Origin: Bartonella sp. WD12.1
Lineage (GTDB): Bacteria; Pseudomonadota; Alphaproteobacteria; Rhizobiales; Rhizobiaceae
DNA length: 64,000 nucleotides
Direction: 5' to 3'
Assembly (NCBI RefSeq): GCF_002022415.1
Contig: NZ_MUBG01000001.1
Span: 434,001-498,000 of the forward strand
The position numbers were made by a program, and so were the translations under genes. The notes beneath the pieces were generated by a model, which had not been told where the DNA came from, made no database searches, and saw nothing but the letters and a program-made list of their open reading frames with translations. Below, piece after piece: positions 1-9,808 of this stretch; positions within the stretch are counted from its first letter, which is position 1, and each line of letters opens with the position of its first letter.

Positions 1-98
1 GGTAATATAAAGTATAAAATAGGCTGCGTACGATTGTTTTGATAATAAGCTGTTAATCAAAGTCATGCATAAATTAGATAGAATATTTTAAAAAGATC

Positions 99-437
99 AT
101 GACTGTTATGTGGACGAAACAAAAACGTAGATCAATTACAGCGCGCTTTATTCTACCATTTATGACGGTTGGGGTTTTAGGCTATTTTGGTTATCATATT
201 TATCATGGTGATTACGGACTTTCTGCACGCAGTAAAATTATTCAGCATATTGCTGAATTGGAGGAGGAGCTTCATAAAGTAGAAGTTGAGCGAACATCTA
301 TTGAAAAGCGTATTTCTCTTTTACGTGATGGGCATATTGAAAAAGATATGTTGGATGAATATGTGAGAAAGAATTTAAACTTTTCCAGACCAAATGAATT
401 GACAATTTTAATTTCTCCTGACGAGATTAAAAATTAA
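99..437 (+). CDS. FtsB/DivIC-family septum formation initiator
   Basis: Small bitopic cell-division protein of the FtsB/DivIC family, about 112 residues. A basic N-terminus (KQKRRS) is followed by one membrane segment at roughly residues 17-33, then a coiled-coil stretch with heptad-like Glu/Leu/Lys at about 46-75 (IAELEEELHKVEVER), the usual FtsB layout. In the family this coiled coil joins the FtsL/FtsQ divisome complex in the inner membrane. An in-frame ATG at 108 is an alternative start; neither has a strong ribosome binding site. It lies directly upstream of pdhA, as in other Rhizobiales, where it sits between eno and pdhA; eno would be outside the window. The family call is firm; FtsB versus a DivIC paralogue is not resolved. 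Confidence 0.8.
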   Translation: MTVMWTKQKRRSITARFILPFMTVGVLGYFGYHIYHGDYGLSARSKIIQHIAELEEELHKVEVERTSIEKRISLLRDGHIEKDMLDEYVRKNLNFSRPNELTILISPDEIKN

Positions 438-565
438 TTAGAAATCGATTAATCTAAAAAACAATTTAAAACAGTCACTTATGGCGAAATGTGAACTGAT
501 TTTATAATACTTGTAACTTTTGTTCGTAGAGGTTATTTCTAGATAATCATCGAAGGGAGTTTAAT

Positions 566-1606
566 ATGGCAGAACGGGCTAAAAAAAAATCTGCGCCGGT
601 AGTGCAAGCCACATTGTCAAATGTTACCAAAACAGCAAAGAAAGCTAGTTTTACAAAAGATGAAACAATTGCTGCTTATCGCGAAATGCTTTTGATTCGT
701 CGTTTTGAAGAAAAAGCAGGTCAACTTTATGGTATGGGCTTAATTGGTGGGTTTTGTCACCTTTATATCGGGCAAGAAGCCGTTGTTGTTGGTACATTAA
801 AAGCGGCAAAAGAAGGTGATCAGGTCATCACATCTTATCGTGATCACGGTCATATGTTAGCAGCTGGTATGAGTCCGCGTGGTGTTATGGCGGAATTAAC
901 AGGACGTCAGGGAGGCTTTTCCAAAGGAAAAGGTGGCTCAATGCATATGTTTTCCAAAGAAAAGAATTTTTATGGTGGGCATGGTATTGTTGGTGCGCAG
1001 GTTCCAATTGGTACAGGTTTGGCTTTTTCGAATCAGTATCTTGGTAAAGATAATGTGACATTGGTCTATTTTGGTGATGGTGCTGCAAATCAGGGGCAAG
1101 TTTATGAAAGTTTTAACATGGCCTCACTTTGGAAGCTGCCTGTTGTCTATATTATTGAAAATAATCAGTACGCTATGGGGACGTCAGTTTCTCGTGCATC
1201 TGCGGAGACGGATTTTTCCCGTCGTGGTCTTTCTTTTGAAATTCCAGGTATTGTTGTTGATGGTATGGATGTTCACGCAGTAAAAGGTGCTGGTGACGAG
1301 GCAATTGCTTGGGCACGTTCGGGAAAGGGGCCGATCATTCTTGATATGCAGACTTATCGCTATCGTGGTCATTCCATGTCTGATCCAGCAAAATATAGAT
1401 CAAAAGAGGAAGTACAAAAAATAAAAGAAGAGCAAGATCCGATTGATCAAATAAAACAACACGTTATTAAACAAGGTTGGGTTAGTGAAGACGATTTGAA
1501 GTCTATTGATAAAGAAGTCCGTGCAATTGTCGCTGATGCAGCAGATTTTGCACAAAATGATCAAGAGCCAGATGCTTCTGAGCTCTATACTGATATTCTA
1601 GTTTAA
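566..1606 (+). CDS. pdhA: pyruvate dehydrogenase E1 component, alpha subunit
   Basis: E1-alpha of the pyruvate dehydrogenase complex, which decarboxylates pyruvate with thiamine diphosphate and passes the acetyl group to lipoyl domains. The ThDP motif is visible as GDGAANQG at about residues 171-178, ending in ENNQYAMG about 25 residues later. The regulatory-loop region [15 protein letters not shown] is also intact. At 346 residues it has normal length. The start ATG follows a good Shine-Dalgarno (GAAGGGAG). The N-terminus is a Lys/Ala-rich linker before the core, as in rhizobial PdhA. It is the first gene of the pdhA-pdhB-pdhC run; pdhB begins a few bases after its stop, so co-translation is likely. 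Confidence 0.97.
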   Translation: MAERAKKKSAPVVQATLSNVTKTAKKASFTKDETIAAYREMLLIRRFEEKAGQLYGMGLIGGFCHLYIGQEAVVVGTLKAAKEGDQVITSYRDHGHMLAAGMSPRGVMAELTGRQGGFSKGKGGSMHMFSKEKNFYGGHGIVGAQVPIGTGLAFSNQYLGKDNVTLVYFGDGAANQGQVYESFNMASLWKLPVVYIIENNQYAMGTSVSRASAETDFSRRGLSFEIPGIVVDGMDVHAVKGAGDEAIAWARSGKGPIILDMQTYRYRGHSMSDPAKYRSKEEVQKIKEEQDPIDQIKQHVIKQGWVSEDDLKSIDKEVRAIVADAADFAQNDQEPDASELYTDILV

Positions 1607-1622
1607 AGTGGGGAACGTGAAT

Positions 1623-2975
1623 ATGTCTATTGATATTTTGATGCCAGCACTTTCACCAACAATGGAAGAAGGTAAATTGTCTAAATGGCTCAAGAAAGAG
1701 GGTGATAACGTCAGCTCCGGTGATGTGATTGCTGAAATTGAAACTGATAAAGCAACAATGGAAGTAGAAGCTGTTGATGAAGGTACTATTGGTAAAATTT
1801 TAGTTCCTGAAGGTACTGAAGGTGTAAAGGTTAATACTGCTATTGCTATATTATTAGAAGAAGGTGAAGATGTTGCAAACATTTCACAAACCACAACTAA
1901 AAAAATAGAGAAAGCTCCTTCTTCTTTATCAATGCCGGTTTGTCCTGTTTTTGATGTTGAAAGTGATCCTGATATCCCTGCGGATGTTGAAATGGTTACG
2001 ATGACGGTACGTGAAGCACTGAATCAAGCTATGGCTGAAGAAATGCGACGCGATGAGGCGGTTTTTTTAATGGGTGAGGAAGTAGCGCAATATCAAGGTG
2101 CTTATAAGGTCAGCCAAGGTTTATTGGAAGAATTTGGTACGCGCAGAGTTATTGATACACCAATTACAGAACACGGTTTTGCAGGATTGGGTGTTGGTGC
2201 AGCATTTGGAGGTTTGCGTCCTATTGTTGAGTTTATGACATTTAATTTTGCTATGCAGGCGATTGATCAGATTATTAATTCAGCAGCAAAAACTCGTTAT
2301 ATGTCTGGTGGACAAATGTCTACTCCTATGGTTTTTCGTGGTCCCAATGGTGCTGCAGCACGTGTTGGAGCTCAGCATTCACAGTGTTATGCTGCATGGT
2401 ATAGTCATATTCCGGGTCTCAAAGTTGTTATGCCTTACAGTGCAGCGGATGCAAAAGGTTTGCTAAAGGCTGCTATTCGTGATGACAATCCTATTATTTT
2501 TCTTGAAAATGAGATTCTTTATGGTCATCAATTTGAAGTTCCTAAAATGGATGATTTTGTTTTACCCATTGGTAAGGCGCATATTCATAAATCTGGTCAG
2601 GATGTGACAATTGTTGCTTACGGGATTGGAATGCATTATGCAGTTCAGGCATTGCCGGAAATTGAAAAGCTTGGCATTGATGTTGAATTAATTAATTTGC
2701 GTACTATTCGCCCAATGGATCTTCCGACAATTCTTGCTTCAGTTAAAAAAACTGGTCGTTTAATAACGGTTGAAGAGGGGTATCCTCAGTCGTCTGTTGG
2801 TACTGAAATAGCAACACGTGTTATGCAGCAGGCCTTTGATTATCTTGATGCACCAGTTTCTACAATTGCTGGCAAAGATGTTCCAATGCCTTATGCTGCC
2901 AATCTTGAAAAATTGGCTTTACCGAGTATTACTGAAATTGTCGAAGCTGTTAAGGCTGTGACTTATCGAGCATAA
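1623..2975 (+). CDS. pdhB: pyruvate dehydrogenase E1 component, beta subunit, with N-terminal lipoyl domain
   Basis: E1-beta, partner of PdhA. Residues 1-80 or so form a biotinyl/lipoyl domain ([16 protein letters not shown], lipoylation site in [11 protein letters not shown]), followed by a short linker and the transketolase-like beta subunit ([29 protein letters not shown]). A lipoyl domain fused to E1-beta is a known peculiarity of rhizobial and some other alphaproteobacterial PDH complexes. I place the start at ATG 1623; a GTG in frame at 1608 overlaps the spacer after pdhA and would add five residues (MGNVN) not expected from homologues. The gene is 16 bases from pdhC. Its lipoyl-coding DNA is nearly identical to that of pdhC (see findings). 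Confidence 0.96.
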   Translation: MSIDILMPALSPTMEEGKLSKWLKKEGDNVSSGDVIAEIETDKATMEVEAVDEGTIGKILVPEGTEGVKVNTAIAILLEEGEDVANISQTTTKKIEKAPSSLSMPVCPVFDVESDPDIPADVEMVTMTVREALNQAMAEEMRRDEAVFLMGEEVAQYQGAYKVSQGLLEEFGTRRVIDTPITEHGFAGLGVGAAFGGLRPIVEFMTFNFAMQAIDQIINSAAKTRYMSGGQMSTPMVFRGPNGAAARVGAQHSQCYAAWYSHIPGLKVVMPYSAADAKGLLKAAIRDDNPIIFLENEILYGHQFEVPKMDDFVLPIGKAHIHKSGQDVTIVAYGIGMHYAVQALPEIEKLGIDVELINLRTIRPMDLPTILASVKKTGRLITVEEGYPQSSVGTEIATRVMQQAFDYLDAPVSTIAGKDVPMPYAANLEKLALPSITEIVEAVKAVTYRA

Positions 2976-2991
2976 CGAAGGAAAAAGCACT

Positions 2992-4326
2992 ATGCCTATT
3001 AAGATTACAATGCCTGCGCTTTCTCCCACAATGGAAGAAGGAAATTTATTAAAATGGAATATCAAGGAAGGTGATAAGGTCTCTACGGGTGATGTTATTG
3101 CTGAAATTGAGACAGATAAAGCAACAATGGAAGTAGAAGCTGTTGATGAAGGAACGGTTGCAAAAATTGTTGTTCCTGCTGGAACGCAGGGAGTTAAAGT
3201 TAATACTTTAATCGTGGTTTTGGCAGAAGAAGATGAAGACTTAAATGAAGTGGCTAAAATTGCGGAAGATAAGTCTTCTTTTGTTTTAGAGAGAGCACCA
3301 GTGGATGAAAAGAAGGTGGTATCAAAGGATGTGGATATACAGGTTTCTAATGCACTACAAGCTCAGATATCAGTGCAGAAACATGAAAATAATATACGTC
3401 TTTTTGCATCACCTTTGGCGCGGAGGCTAGCGGCTCAAGAAGGTCTCAATTTATCACTTATTTCTGGTACAGGTCCTCATGGCAGGATCATTAAGCGTGA
3501 CGTGGAAAAAGTTCTAAAGGATGGCGCTCTAAAAGCTTCTTGTTCATTACAAGTTGGTCAGCCAATGGCAACTGGCGTTATGGACGAACAAATAATAAAA
3601 CTATTTAAAGAAGGTGAATATATACTTACACCTCATAATAGTATGCGTAAAACAATCGCTAAGCGTTTGACTGAATCAAAACAAATGGTGCCGCATTTCT
3701 ACGTAACAGTAGACTGTGAACTTGATGCGTTGTTGGCGTTACGTGCACAACTTAATGCTGCTGCTCCAATGGTTAAAACGCAAGAAGGTACTAAACCCGC
3801 TTATAAATTATCCATAAATGATATGGTTATTAAAGCTATTGCACTTTCTTTGAAAGCTGTACCTGATGCCAATGTGTCGTGGCTTGAAGGTGGAATGCTT
3901 TATCACAAGCATTGTGATGTTGGTGTTGCTGTTTCTATTCCAAATGGGTTAATTACACCAGTTATTCGCCATGCAGAAGAGAAATCTTTGCCTATTATTT
4001 CTAATGAGATGAAGGATTTTGCAACGCGTGCTCGTGAACGTAAGTTGAAACCAGAAGAATATCAAGGGGGCACAACAGCAGTGTCAAATATGGGTATGTA
4101 TGGTGTAAAAGAGTTTTCTGCCATTATTAATTCACCGCATGCAACAATTTTTGCAGTTGGTGCGGGTGAAAAGCGAGCAGTTGTTAAGGATGGTGCATTA
4201 GCAATTGCTACTATGATGTCAGTTACACTTTCCACTGATCACCGCGCTGTTGATGGTGCATTAGCGGCAGAACTTGCTCAGGCCTTTAAAAGGCTGATTG
4301 AAAATCCACTAGCCATGTTAATGTAG
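2992..4326 (+). CDS. pdhC: dihydrolipoamide acetyltransferase (PDH E2)
   Basis: E2 core of the PDH complex, transferring acetyl from lipoamide to CoA. Domain order: lipoyl domain (about 1-78, site ETDKATMEV), linker, peripheral-subunit-binding domain (about 138-172, ASPLARRLAAQEGLNL), linker, and the catalytic acetyltransferase domain (about 215-444) with the active-site segment STDHRAVDGA near the C-terminus. Length 444 is typical for a single-lipoyl-domain E2. It has a clear Shine-Dalgarno (CGAAGGAAAAAGC) before ATG. It is third in the pdhABC operon; lpdA follows after about 225 bases. Confidence 0.97.
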   Translation: MPIKITMPALSPTMEEGNLLKWNIKEGDKVSTGDVIAEIETDKATMEVEAVDEGTVAKIVVPAGTQGVKVNTLIVVLAEEDEDLNEVAKIAEDKSSFVLERAPVDEKKVVSKDVDIQVSNALQAQISVQKHENNIRLFASPLARRLAAQEGLNLSLISGTGPHGRIIKRDVEKVLKDGALKASCSLQVGQPMATGVMDEQIIKLFKEGEYILTPHNSMRKTIAKRLTESKQMVPHFYVTVDCELDALLALRAQLNAAAPMVKTQEGTKPAYKLSINDMVIKAIALSLKAVPDANVSWLEGGMLYHKHCDVGVAVSIPNGLITPVIRHAEEKSLPIISNEMKDFATRARERKLKPEEYQGGTTAVSNMGMYGVKEFSAIINSPHATIFAVGAGEKRAVVKDGALAIATMMSVTLSTDHRAVDGALAAELAQAFKRLIENPLAMLM

Positions 4327-4551
4327 TGATTATTAAGTACTTCACATAAATTGTGTATGTAGCAAGAGTGGTGATATGGAAAAGTGGATCTGAATAGTCT
4401 TAAATGATAATTTTACGGTTTCTTTTGATTTAATGAAGGTGTTCATGTGGTTTCTTAGAACAGGATATAAAAAAAGATTTATCCTGTTGCCTTTCTGTTT
4501 TAAGCTCGGATAGTCTGGATCCGTTTTGTATATGTCCATGGAGGGATTACT

Positions 4552-6012
4552 GTGGCAAATCTTTATGATATAATTGTGATTGGTTCAGGACCGGGCGGAT
4601 ATGTCACTGCAATTCGCGCGGCACAATGTGGTTTTAAGACTGCAATTGTTGAGCGTGAACATTTAGGCGGTATTTGCTTAAATTGGGGTTGTATTCCAAC
4701 AAAAGCTCTTTTGCGTTCGGCGGAGATGAAACATTTTGCTGAACATGCAAACGATTATGGGTTAAAACTTAACGGTTCAATTGAAGTAAATATTAAAGAT
4801 GTTGTAGCACGTTCACGTGGGGTTTCAGCACGTTTGAATGCTGGTATTGGTTTTCTGATGAAGAAAAACAAGATTGATATTATTTGGGGTGAAGCAAAGC
4901 TAACTAAGGCATCTAAAGGTAGCCAACTCGCAGAAATTGTGGTTTCTCCATCATCCAAAGCAATTGTGCAGCCCCAAAATCCAGTGCCTAAGGGAACATT
5001 AGGTGAGGGGACTTATCAGGCAAAACATATAATTGTTGCTACTGGAGCTCGCCCACGTTCTATTCCCGGTATTGAACCAGATGGGAAGCTCATTTGGACT
5101 TATTTTGAAGCAATGGTACCACATACACTACCAAAGTCACTGTTGGTGATGGGGTCTGGAGCGATCGGTATTGAATTTGCTTCTTTTTATCATGATATGG
5201 GTTCTCAGGTGACTGTCGTTGAAATGATGCCTCAAATTATGCCTGTTGAGGATGTTGAAATTTCAACATTTGCGCGTAAACAGTTAGAGAAAAAAGGCAT
5301 ACGCATTTTGACTGATGCAAAAGTAATAAAGGTTGAAAAAGCTGTTAATTCTATTACAGCGCATATCGATGTTAAAGGTAAAACAGAAACCATAACAACT
5401 GATCGATTGATTTTAGCTGTTGGAGTTCAAGGTAACATTGAGAATCTTGGATTAGAAGCATTAGGTATCAAAACTGATCGTGGATGCATTATAACTGATG
5501 AATGGAGCTGGACAGGTGTGGAAGGGATTTATGCTATTGGTGATGTTGCTGGTCCCCCTATGTTGGCTCATAAAGCAGAAGAAGAAGGTGTAATTTGCGT
5601 TGAGCGTATTGCAGGCTTGAAAAGCGCTCATGCACTTGATAAAGGGAAAATTCCTGGATGTACCTATTGTACACCACAAGTTGCTTCTGTAGGGCTTTCA
5701 GAGAAAGCGGCAAAAGAGGCTGGATATGATATACGTGTTGGTCGTTATTCTTTTTCAGCTAACGGTAAGGCAATTGCTTTAGGTGAAGATCAAGGGTTGG
5801 TTAAGACTATTTTTGATAAAAAAACAGGACAGCTTCTTGGTGCCCATATGGTGGGAGCAGAGGTAACAGAACTCATTCAAGGTTTTGTTATTGCCATGAA
5901 TCTTGAAACAACTGAAGAAGAATTAATGAGTACTGTTTTTCCACATCCGACATTATCGGAGATGATGAAAGAAAGTGTATTAGATGCGTACAATCAGGTT
6001 TTAAATGCTTGA
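4552..6012 (+). CDS. lpdA: dihydrolipoyl dehydrogenase (PDH E3)
   Basis: FAD-dependent dihydrolipoamide dehydrogenase that reoxidises lipoyl groups with NAD+. Visible motifs are the FAD dinucleotide-binding motif GSGPGGYV near the N-terminus, the redox-active disulfide GGICLNWGCIPTK (CxxxxC), an NAD-binding GSGAIGIEFASF at mid-protein, the second FAD contact YAIGDVAG, and the C-terminal HPTLSE holding the catalytic His-Glu pair. It is 486 residues with a GTG start preceded by GGAGGG. The 225-bp gap to pdhC suggests it may have its own promoter. Adjacency to pdhC and lipA supports assignment to the pyruvate rather than the 2-oxoglutarate complex. Confidence 0.96.
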   Translation: MANLYDIIVIGSGPGGYVTAIRAAQCGFKTAIVEREHLGGICLNWGCIPTKALLRSAEMKHFAEHANDYGLKLNGSIEVNIKDVVARSRGVSARLNAGIGFLMKKNKIDIIWGEAKLTKASKGSQLAEIVVSPSSKAIVQPQNPVPKGTLGEGTYQAKHIIVATGARPRSIPGIEPDGKLIWTYFEAMVPHTLPKSLLVMGSGAIGIEFASFYHDMGSQVTVVEMMPQIMPVEDVEISTFARKQLEKKGIRILTDAKVIKVEKAVNSITAHIDVKGKTETITTDRLILAVGVQGNIENLGLEALGIKTDRGCIITDEWSWTGVEGIYAIGDVAGPPMLAHKAEEEGVICVERIAGLKSAHALDKGKIPGCTYCTPQVASVGLSEKAAKEAGYDIRVGRYSFSANGKAIALGEDQGLVKTIFDKKTGQLLGAHMVGAEVTELIQGFVIAMNLETTEEELMSTVFPHPTLSEMMKESVLDAYNQVLNA

Positions 6013-6023
6013 TAATTAGGTTA

Positions 6024-6056
6024 TATGAAAAATTTTGCATTTTGTGATTTTTCATA
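6024..6056 (+). other. AT-rich inverted repeat between lpdA and lipA
   Basis: A 10-bp perfect inverted repeat (TATGAAAAAT at 6024-6033, ATTTTTCATA at 6047-6056) can form a weak hairpin just after the lpdA stop. There is no following T-run, so it is a poor terminator candidate; it may be a transcript-end stabiliser or chance in AT-rich DNA. Confidence 0.35.
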
Positions 6057-6088
6057 AGCATTTGCTATTGGGAAGGCAGAGATCTTAG

Positions 6089-7042
6089 ATGGTTACGGTG
6101 GTTGATAGAGTTACGAATAGACGTGTTCGTCATCCTGAAAAGGCGCATCGTCCAGATACGGTCATTCAGAAAAAACCAGATTGGATTCGTGTAAAAGCGC
6201 CAACATCACAGATCTATAAAGAAACCCATAGTATTGTACGTTCCAATAAATTGGTGACAGTATGTGAGGAAGCGGGTTGCCCAAATATTGGTGAATGTTG
6301 GAGCCAGCGACATGCTAGCTTTATGATTTTAGGTGAAATATGTACGCGAGCTTGCGCTTTTTGCAATGTTGCAACAGGCATTCCGCTTGCGGTTGATGAT
6401 GATGAGCCAGAACGTGTGGCAGATGCTGTTGCACAGATGGCGTTAAAACATGTTGTCATTACATCTGTTGATCGCGATGATTTGGTTGATGGTGGTGCAC
6501 AGCATTTTGCGAAAGTTATTCACGCTATTCGTCAAAAAACTCCTGCAACAACAATTGAAGTTCTTACACCTGATTTTCGCCATAAGGATAATGCGTTAGA
6601 AATTGTAGTTGCTGCTAAACCTGATGTTTTTAATCATAATTTAGAAACAGTTCCATCAAAATATTTGAAGGTTCGTCCAGGAGCACGTTATTTTCATTCA
6701 ATTCGGTTGTTACAACGCGTTAAAGAACTTGATCCAACAATTTTTACAAAATCAGGAATTATGGTTGGGCTTGGGGAAGAACGGAATGAAATTTTTCAAT
6801 TGATGGATGATTTGCGTTCTGCTGATGTAGATTTTATGACAATTGGACAGTACTTGCAGCCTACACGAAAGCATCATCCTGTCATTCGTTTTGTAACTCC
6901 TGATGAATTTGAATCTTTTGCCAAGGTTGGTAAGGCGAAAGGTTTTTTACATATGGCTTCCAATCCTCTGACACGTTCATCTCACCACGCTGGAGATGAC
7001 TTTAAAGCTTTACAAAAAACACGTGCTGAAAAATTTGCCTAA
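6089..7042 (+). CDS. lipA: lipoyl synthase
   Basis: Radical-SAM lipoyl synthase that inserts two sulfurs into protein-bound octanoyl groups, here probably those of PdhB, PdhC and the glycine/2-oxoglutarate systems. Both iron-sulfur cysteine sets are visible: the auxiliary cluster set [13 protein letters not shown] and the radical [11 protein letters not shown]. The C-terminal RSSHHAGD serine motif is present. At 317 residues it is full length. Start ATG 6089 follows GGGAAGGCAGAG. It sits directly downstream of the PDH genes whose products need lipoylation and 11 bases upstream of the RatA-like gene. Confidence 0.97.
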   Translation: MVTVVDRVTNRRVRHPEKAHRPDTVIQKKPDWIRVKAPTSQIYKETHSIVRSNKLVTVCEEAGCPNIGECWSQRHASFMILGEICTRACAFCNVATGIPLAVDDDEPERVADAVAQMALKHVVITSVDRDDLVDGGAQHFAKVIHAIRQKTPATTIEVLTPDFRHKDNALEIVVAAKPDVFNHNLETVPSKYLKVRPGARYFHSIRLLQRVKELDPTIFTKSGIMVGLGEERNEIFQLMDDLRSADVDFMTIGQYLQPTRKHHPVIRFVTPDEFESFAKVGKAKGFLHMASNPLTRSSHHAGDDFKALQKTRAEKFA

Positions 7043-7053
7043 TAGAGAGAGTT

Positions 7054-7515
7054 ATGCCAACTTTTACAACACATCGGCAAATTGCCCATACTGCTCATGA
7101 AATGTTTAATCTTGTTGCAGATATTGAATCTTATCCTGAATTTTTACCAATGTGTGAGGCTTTAATAATACGTTCTCGAAAGGAGTATGAGGAAAAAACA
7201 CTGCTCCTTGCTGATATGACAGTTGGTTATAAAATGATTCGAGAAACGTTTACGACACAAGTGCTTCTTCAACCTAAGAAAAATCTTATTGAGGTTAAAT
7301 ATATTGATGGTCCATTTAAATATCTTGAAAATCATTGGGTATTCCATCAAATTCAAAATATGAATGCATGTAATGTAGAGTTTTTTATTAATTATGAATT
7401 TAAAAGCAAAATGTTAGAACTACTAACGGGATCGATGTTTGATATTGCTTTTCATAAATTTACAAATGCTTTTGAGAAGCGTGCTCATCAGATTTACGGT
7501 GTTTTAGAGATGTAA
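7054..7515 (+). CDS. RatA/Coq10-type START-domain (SRPBCC) protein
   Basis: A 153-residue single-domain protein of the polyketide cyclase/SRPBCC superfamily, matching the RatA/Coq10 group (N-terminal TTHRQIAHTAHEMFNLVAD, the DIESYPEFLPMCE motif, and a C-terminal amphipathic helix ending FEKRAHQIYG). Coq10 homologues bind ubiquinone; the E. coli RatA name comes from an effect on ribosome association. Which role holds here is not visible. It follows lipA by 11 bases, an arrangement conserved in Rhizobiales, so co-transcription with lipA is likely. I would call it a Coq10-like ubiquinone-binding protein by preference. Confidence 0.85.
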   Translation: MPTFTTHRQIAHTAHEMFNLVADIESYPEFLPMCEALIIRSRKEYEEKTLLLADMTVGYKMIRETFTTQVLLQPKKNLIEVKYIDGPFKYLENHWVFHQIQNMNACNVEFFINYEFKSKMLELLTGSMFDIAFHKFTNAFEKRAHQIYGVLEM

Positions 7516-7544
7516 TAGTTGAGCTGCTTGGATGCGAAAAAGCA

Positions 7545-7966
7545 TTGCATTTTGTGTGCTATACTATAACAAGATCAAAAATTGAAAATTGGATGTAGGA
7601 GAATATTCTGAAAAATGCACAAATCTCATAGATTTATTGAGGTGCTATTTTCAAAATTTTTCATGTTTATAACAGAAATTGAAATTATAATCTTTTGAGT
7701 GTTTTTTCATTTTTACATATTGTAAAAACAAATTTTTGCAAAATGACATAATACGTTATAAATTTAGTGCATATAGCTACAGATTTATTTTAATTTCTTT
7801 GAATAAACAATGAATTTACCAATCAGATCTATCTAATGATTTTACAATATCGGTAGGATTTGCGACGATGATTTCTCTATAAAGATGCTACAATTGTACG
7901 TAACAGATCTTTTGAACAACAAGTTGTTAGAACTGCACGAGTTTGCATTTCACGAAAGCATATCAT
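7545..7966 (-). pseudogene. decayed cinA (CinA C-terminal-domain family) relic
   Basis: The minus strand from the ispDF stop towards the ratA-like gene holds scattered CinA-like pieces in several frames. An ATG at 7966-7964 overlaps the ispDF stop as ATGA and opens 29 codons containing RAVLTTCCSKDLL before a TAG; intact CinA proteins have a similar segment just before the ATAESCTGG motif. Further on come FIVYSKKLK (7814 downward, compare FVTYSNEAK) and MRFVHFSEYSPTSNF (7629 downward, compare a KPVGLVHFA-type motif), separated by stops and shifts. In other Rhizobiales a short nicotinamide-nucleotide amidase cinA lies in exactly this place and direction. The match was made by eye, so the call is moderate. 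Confidence 0.5.
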
Positions 7967-9156
7967 TTTAAAATTTCTCCTGGATAAATAACAGTAGCCG
8001 TTGCAAGAGAGGCAATGCCTTCTTCACGGCCAATGAATCCTAGTTTTTCATTAGTTGTTGCTTTAATAGAAATACGATCGGCTGAAATTGTGAGTATATT
8101 CATAAGGTGTGTTACCATCCTATGACGATAAGGACTGATTTTAGGTTTTTCGGCAATAAGTGTGATATCAACATTAGCAATACGACCACCTGCTTTCTTA
8201 ATAATATTAACGGCGTGGCGTAGGAAGATTTCTGATGATGCATTTTTCCATTGGGGATCAGAGGGAGGAAAATGGGTGCCTATATCTCCAGCACCTTGAG
8301 TAGCTAAAAGAGCATCTGTTAGTGCATGAAGAGCAACATCAGAGTCTGAATGCCCATTTAATTTCTTTGTAAAAGGGATTTTTACGCCACATAATGTGAT
8401 ATAATCACCATCTACAAAAGAATGGACATCATAACCATTTCCAGTACGAATATCAGGGAACATAGGTGCTCTTTTCTGGAGATATGAATGTGCGGTTTCA
8501 AGATCTTCCGGCCATGTAATTTTTATATTATTAGGATTTCCAGGAATGATTCGCATAGGAATACCAAACCATTCGGCAATTGCTGAATCATCGGTGAAAT
8601 TTTGTTTGCAAGATTGTATTGCTTTTTCATGAGCTGCTAAAATAAGCGCAAATGGAAAGCACTGCGGAGTTTGTGCACTATAGAAATTGGTACGAGGAAC
8701 TGTTTCTACAACATAGTGTGCATTATTTACACGTTTAAGAGTATCGGAAATGGGAAGAACAGGCAGAACACCTTCTTGATGGTTGACAGTAGTATGAATT
8801 TGCTCAAGGAGCTTGCTTTCGACAAAAGGGCGTGCACCATCATGAATATGAACATAGTCTGGTTTAATATCTTTGAGTGCATGAAGTCCGTATAAAGCGG
8901 ATAATTGACGTGTAGTACCCCCTTCTACAATGATGAGATTTTTCTTAAAATCAGCTATAGCATTTTCACATATTTGATGGTCATCTGGGTGAATGACTAA
9001 AATAATGGTTGTGATAGCTGAATGTTGCAAAAAACAACGCACAGTATGATAAATAACCGGCTTATGTCCTAAAAGTCGGTATTGTTTTGGACTATTTTGT
9101 AAAGATCCTGCTCTTTCGCCACGTCCAGCGGCTAATATTATAGCTGCAATAGAAAT
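7963..9156 (-). CDS. ispDF: bifunctional 2-C-methyl-D-erythritol 4-phosphate cytidylyltransferase / MECDP synthase
   Basis: Fusion enzyme of the MEP isoprenoid pathway. The N-terminal IspD half carries AAGRGERAG (nucleotide binding), HIHDGARPF and AQTPQCF. The C-terminal IspF half starts near [11 protein letters not shown] and has [11 protein letters not shown] (metal-binding Asp/His) and ATTNEKLGF. The reading frame is open well upstream of the first conventional start (GTG at 9042), and the segment 9147-9043 encodes the essential IspD N-terminus. No ATG, GTG or TTG exists between that segment and the upstream TAA. An ATT at 9156 lies seven bases after AAGGA and begins the sequence at the expected place; a CTG at 9174 is the alternative. 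From ATT the protein is 397 residues. The start choice is inference. Confidence 0.9.
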   Translation of the reverse strand: MSIAAIILAAGRGERAGSLQNSPKQYRLLGHKPVIYHTVRCFLQHSAITTIILVIHPDDHQICENAIADFKKNLIIVEGGTTRQLSALYGLHALKDIKPDYVHIHDGARPFVESKLLEQIHTTVNHQEGVLPVLPISDTLKRVNNAHYVVETVPRTNFYSAQTPQCFPFALILAAHEKAIQSCKQNFTDDSAIAEWFGIPMRIIPGNPNNIKITWPEDLETAHSYLQKRAPMFPDIRTGNGYDVHSFVDGDYITLCGVKIPFTKKLNGHSDSDVALHALTDALLATQGAGDIGTHFPPSDPQWKNASSEIFLRHAVNIIKKAGGRIANVDITLIAEKPKISPYRHRMVTHLMNILTISADRISIKATTNEKLGFIGREEGIASLATATVIYPGEILK

Positions 9157-9225
9157 ACTTAATTCCTTTTTCAGTTTGGTTTAAGCTAATTGTTTTATTA
9201 TTTTTTTTCTATGATCAACTCTTTA

Positions 9226-9639
9226 TTAACGTTGTAATAATGGTTGTTGTAAATCAGAAATGGATGTGGTTGATAACACATCGAAAAAAGCATTTAATGC
9301 ATTTTTGAGTACGATATTTAAGTTACAGGAATTAACCAGTGGGCAATTAACTTCTGTTTTATCAAAACATTCTGCCATAGAGAAATTGTCTTCTATTATT
9401 TTTACGACATCAGCCACCGAGATCTCTGTTGCTGGCTTAGCCAATTTGATGCCACCATTGCGTCCACGTACTGTTTGTAAAAAGCCTGCTTCCACTAATG
9501 GTTGAAGAATTTTAAATAAAAAAAGCTCAGAAATAACATATGTTTTAGCAATTTCGGGGATAGAACTTAAACTATCTTGATTAGATGCGCAGTACATGAG
9601 TATTCGGAGAGCATAATTTGTTTTTTTTGTTAATCGCAT
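9226..9639 (-). CDS. rirA: Rrf2-family iron-responsive regulator RirA
   Basis: A 137-residue Rrf2-type winged-helix repressor. It begins MRLTKKTNYALRILMYCA and has cysteines at residues 91, 99 and 105 (AEC...NC...SC), the spacing that distinguishes RirA, which senses iron through an Fe-S cluster and represses iron uptake genes in rhizobia. IscR-type proteins have different spacing. I chose ATG 9639 because AAGGAG lies five bases upstream; an in-frame codon at 9666 would add nine residues. It lies upstream of and in the same direction as ispDF, with only about 70 bases between, and diverges from ntrY. Location between ispDF and ntrY differs from the dusB-ntrBC arrangement I expect in other Rhizobiales. 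Confidence 0.87.
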   Translation of the reverse strand: MRLTKKTNYALRILMYCASNQDSLSSIPEIAKTYVISELFLFKILQPLVEAGFLQTVRGRNGGIKLAKPATEISVADVVKIIEDNFSMAECFDKTEVNCPLVNSCNLNIVLKNALNAFFDVLSTTSISDLQQPLLQR

Positions 9640-9808
9640 GACATCTCCTTGAAAAGTATTAATCAAACATACTTTATTTTAAAACTGTTTCAAAAATGTA
9701 GAAATTCTTTCTTAATTTTCTGAATTAGTTATATTGTAAACATAGCATTGCCAATTTTTATCACAAAGGGTTGTGTGAGAACAAGGAGATAAGTAACGTA
9801 AGATCACC

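Noticed and set aside
7846-7975. Plus-strand reading ATIVRNRSFEQQ as the end of a plus-strand cinA
   Set aside because: Gene order and the ATGA overlap with ispDF favour a minus-strand cinA; the plus-strand peptide matches the family poorly.
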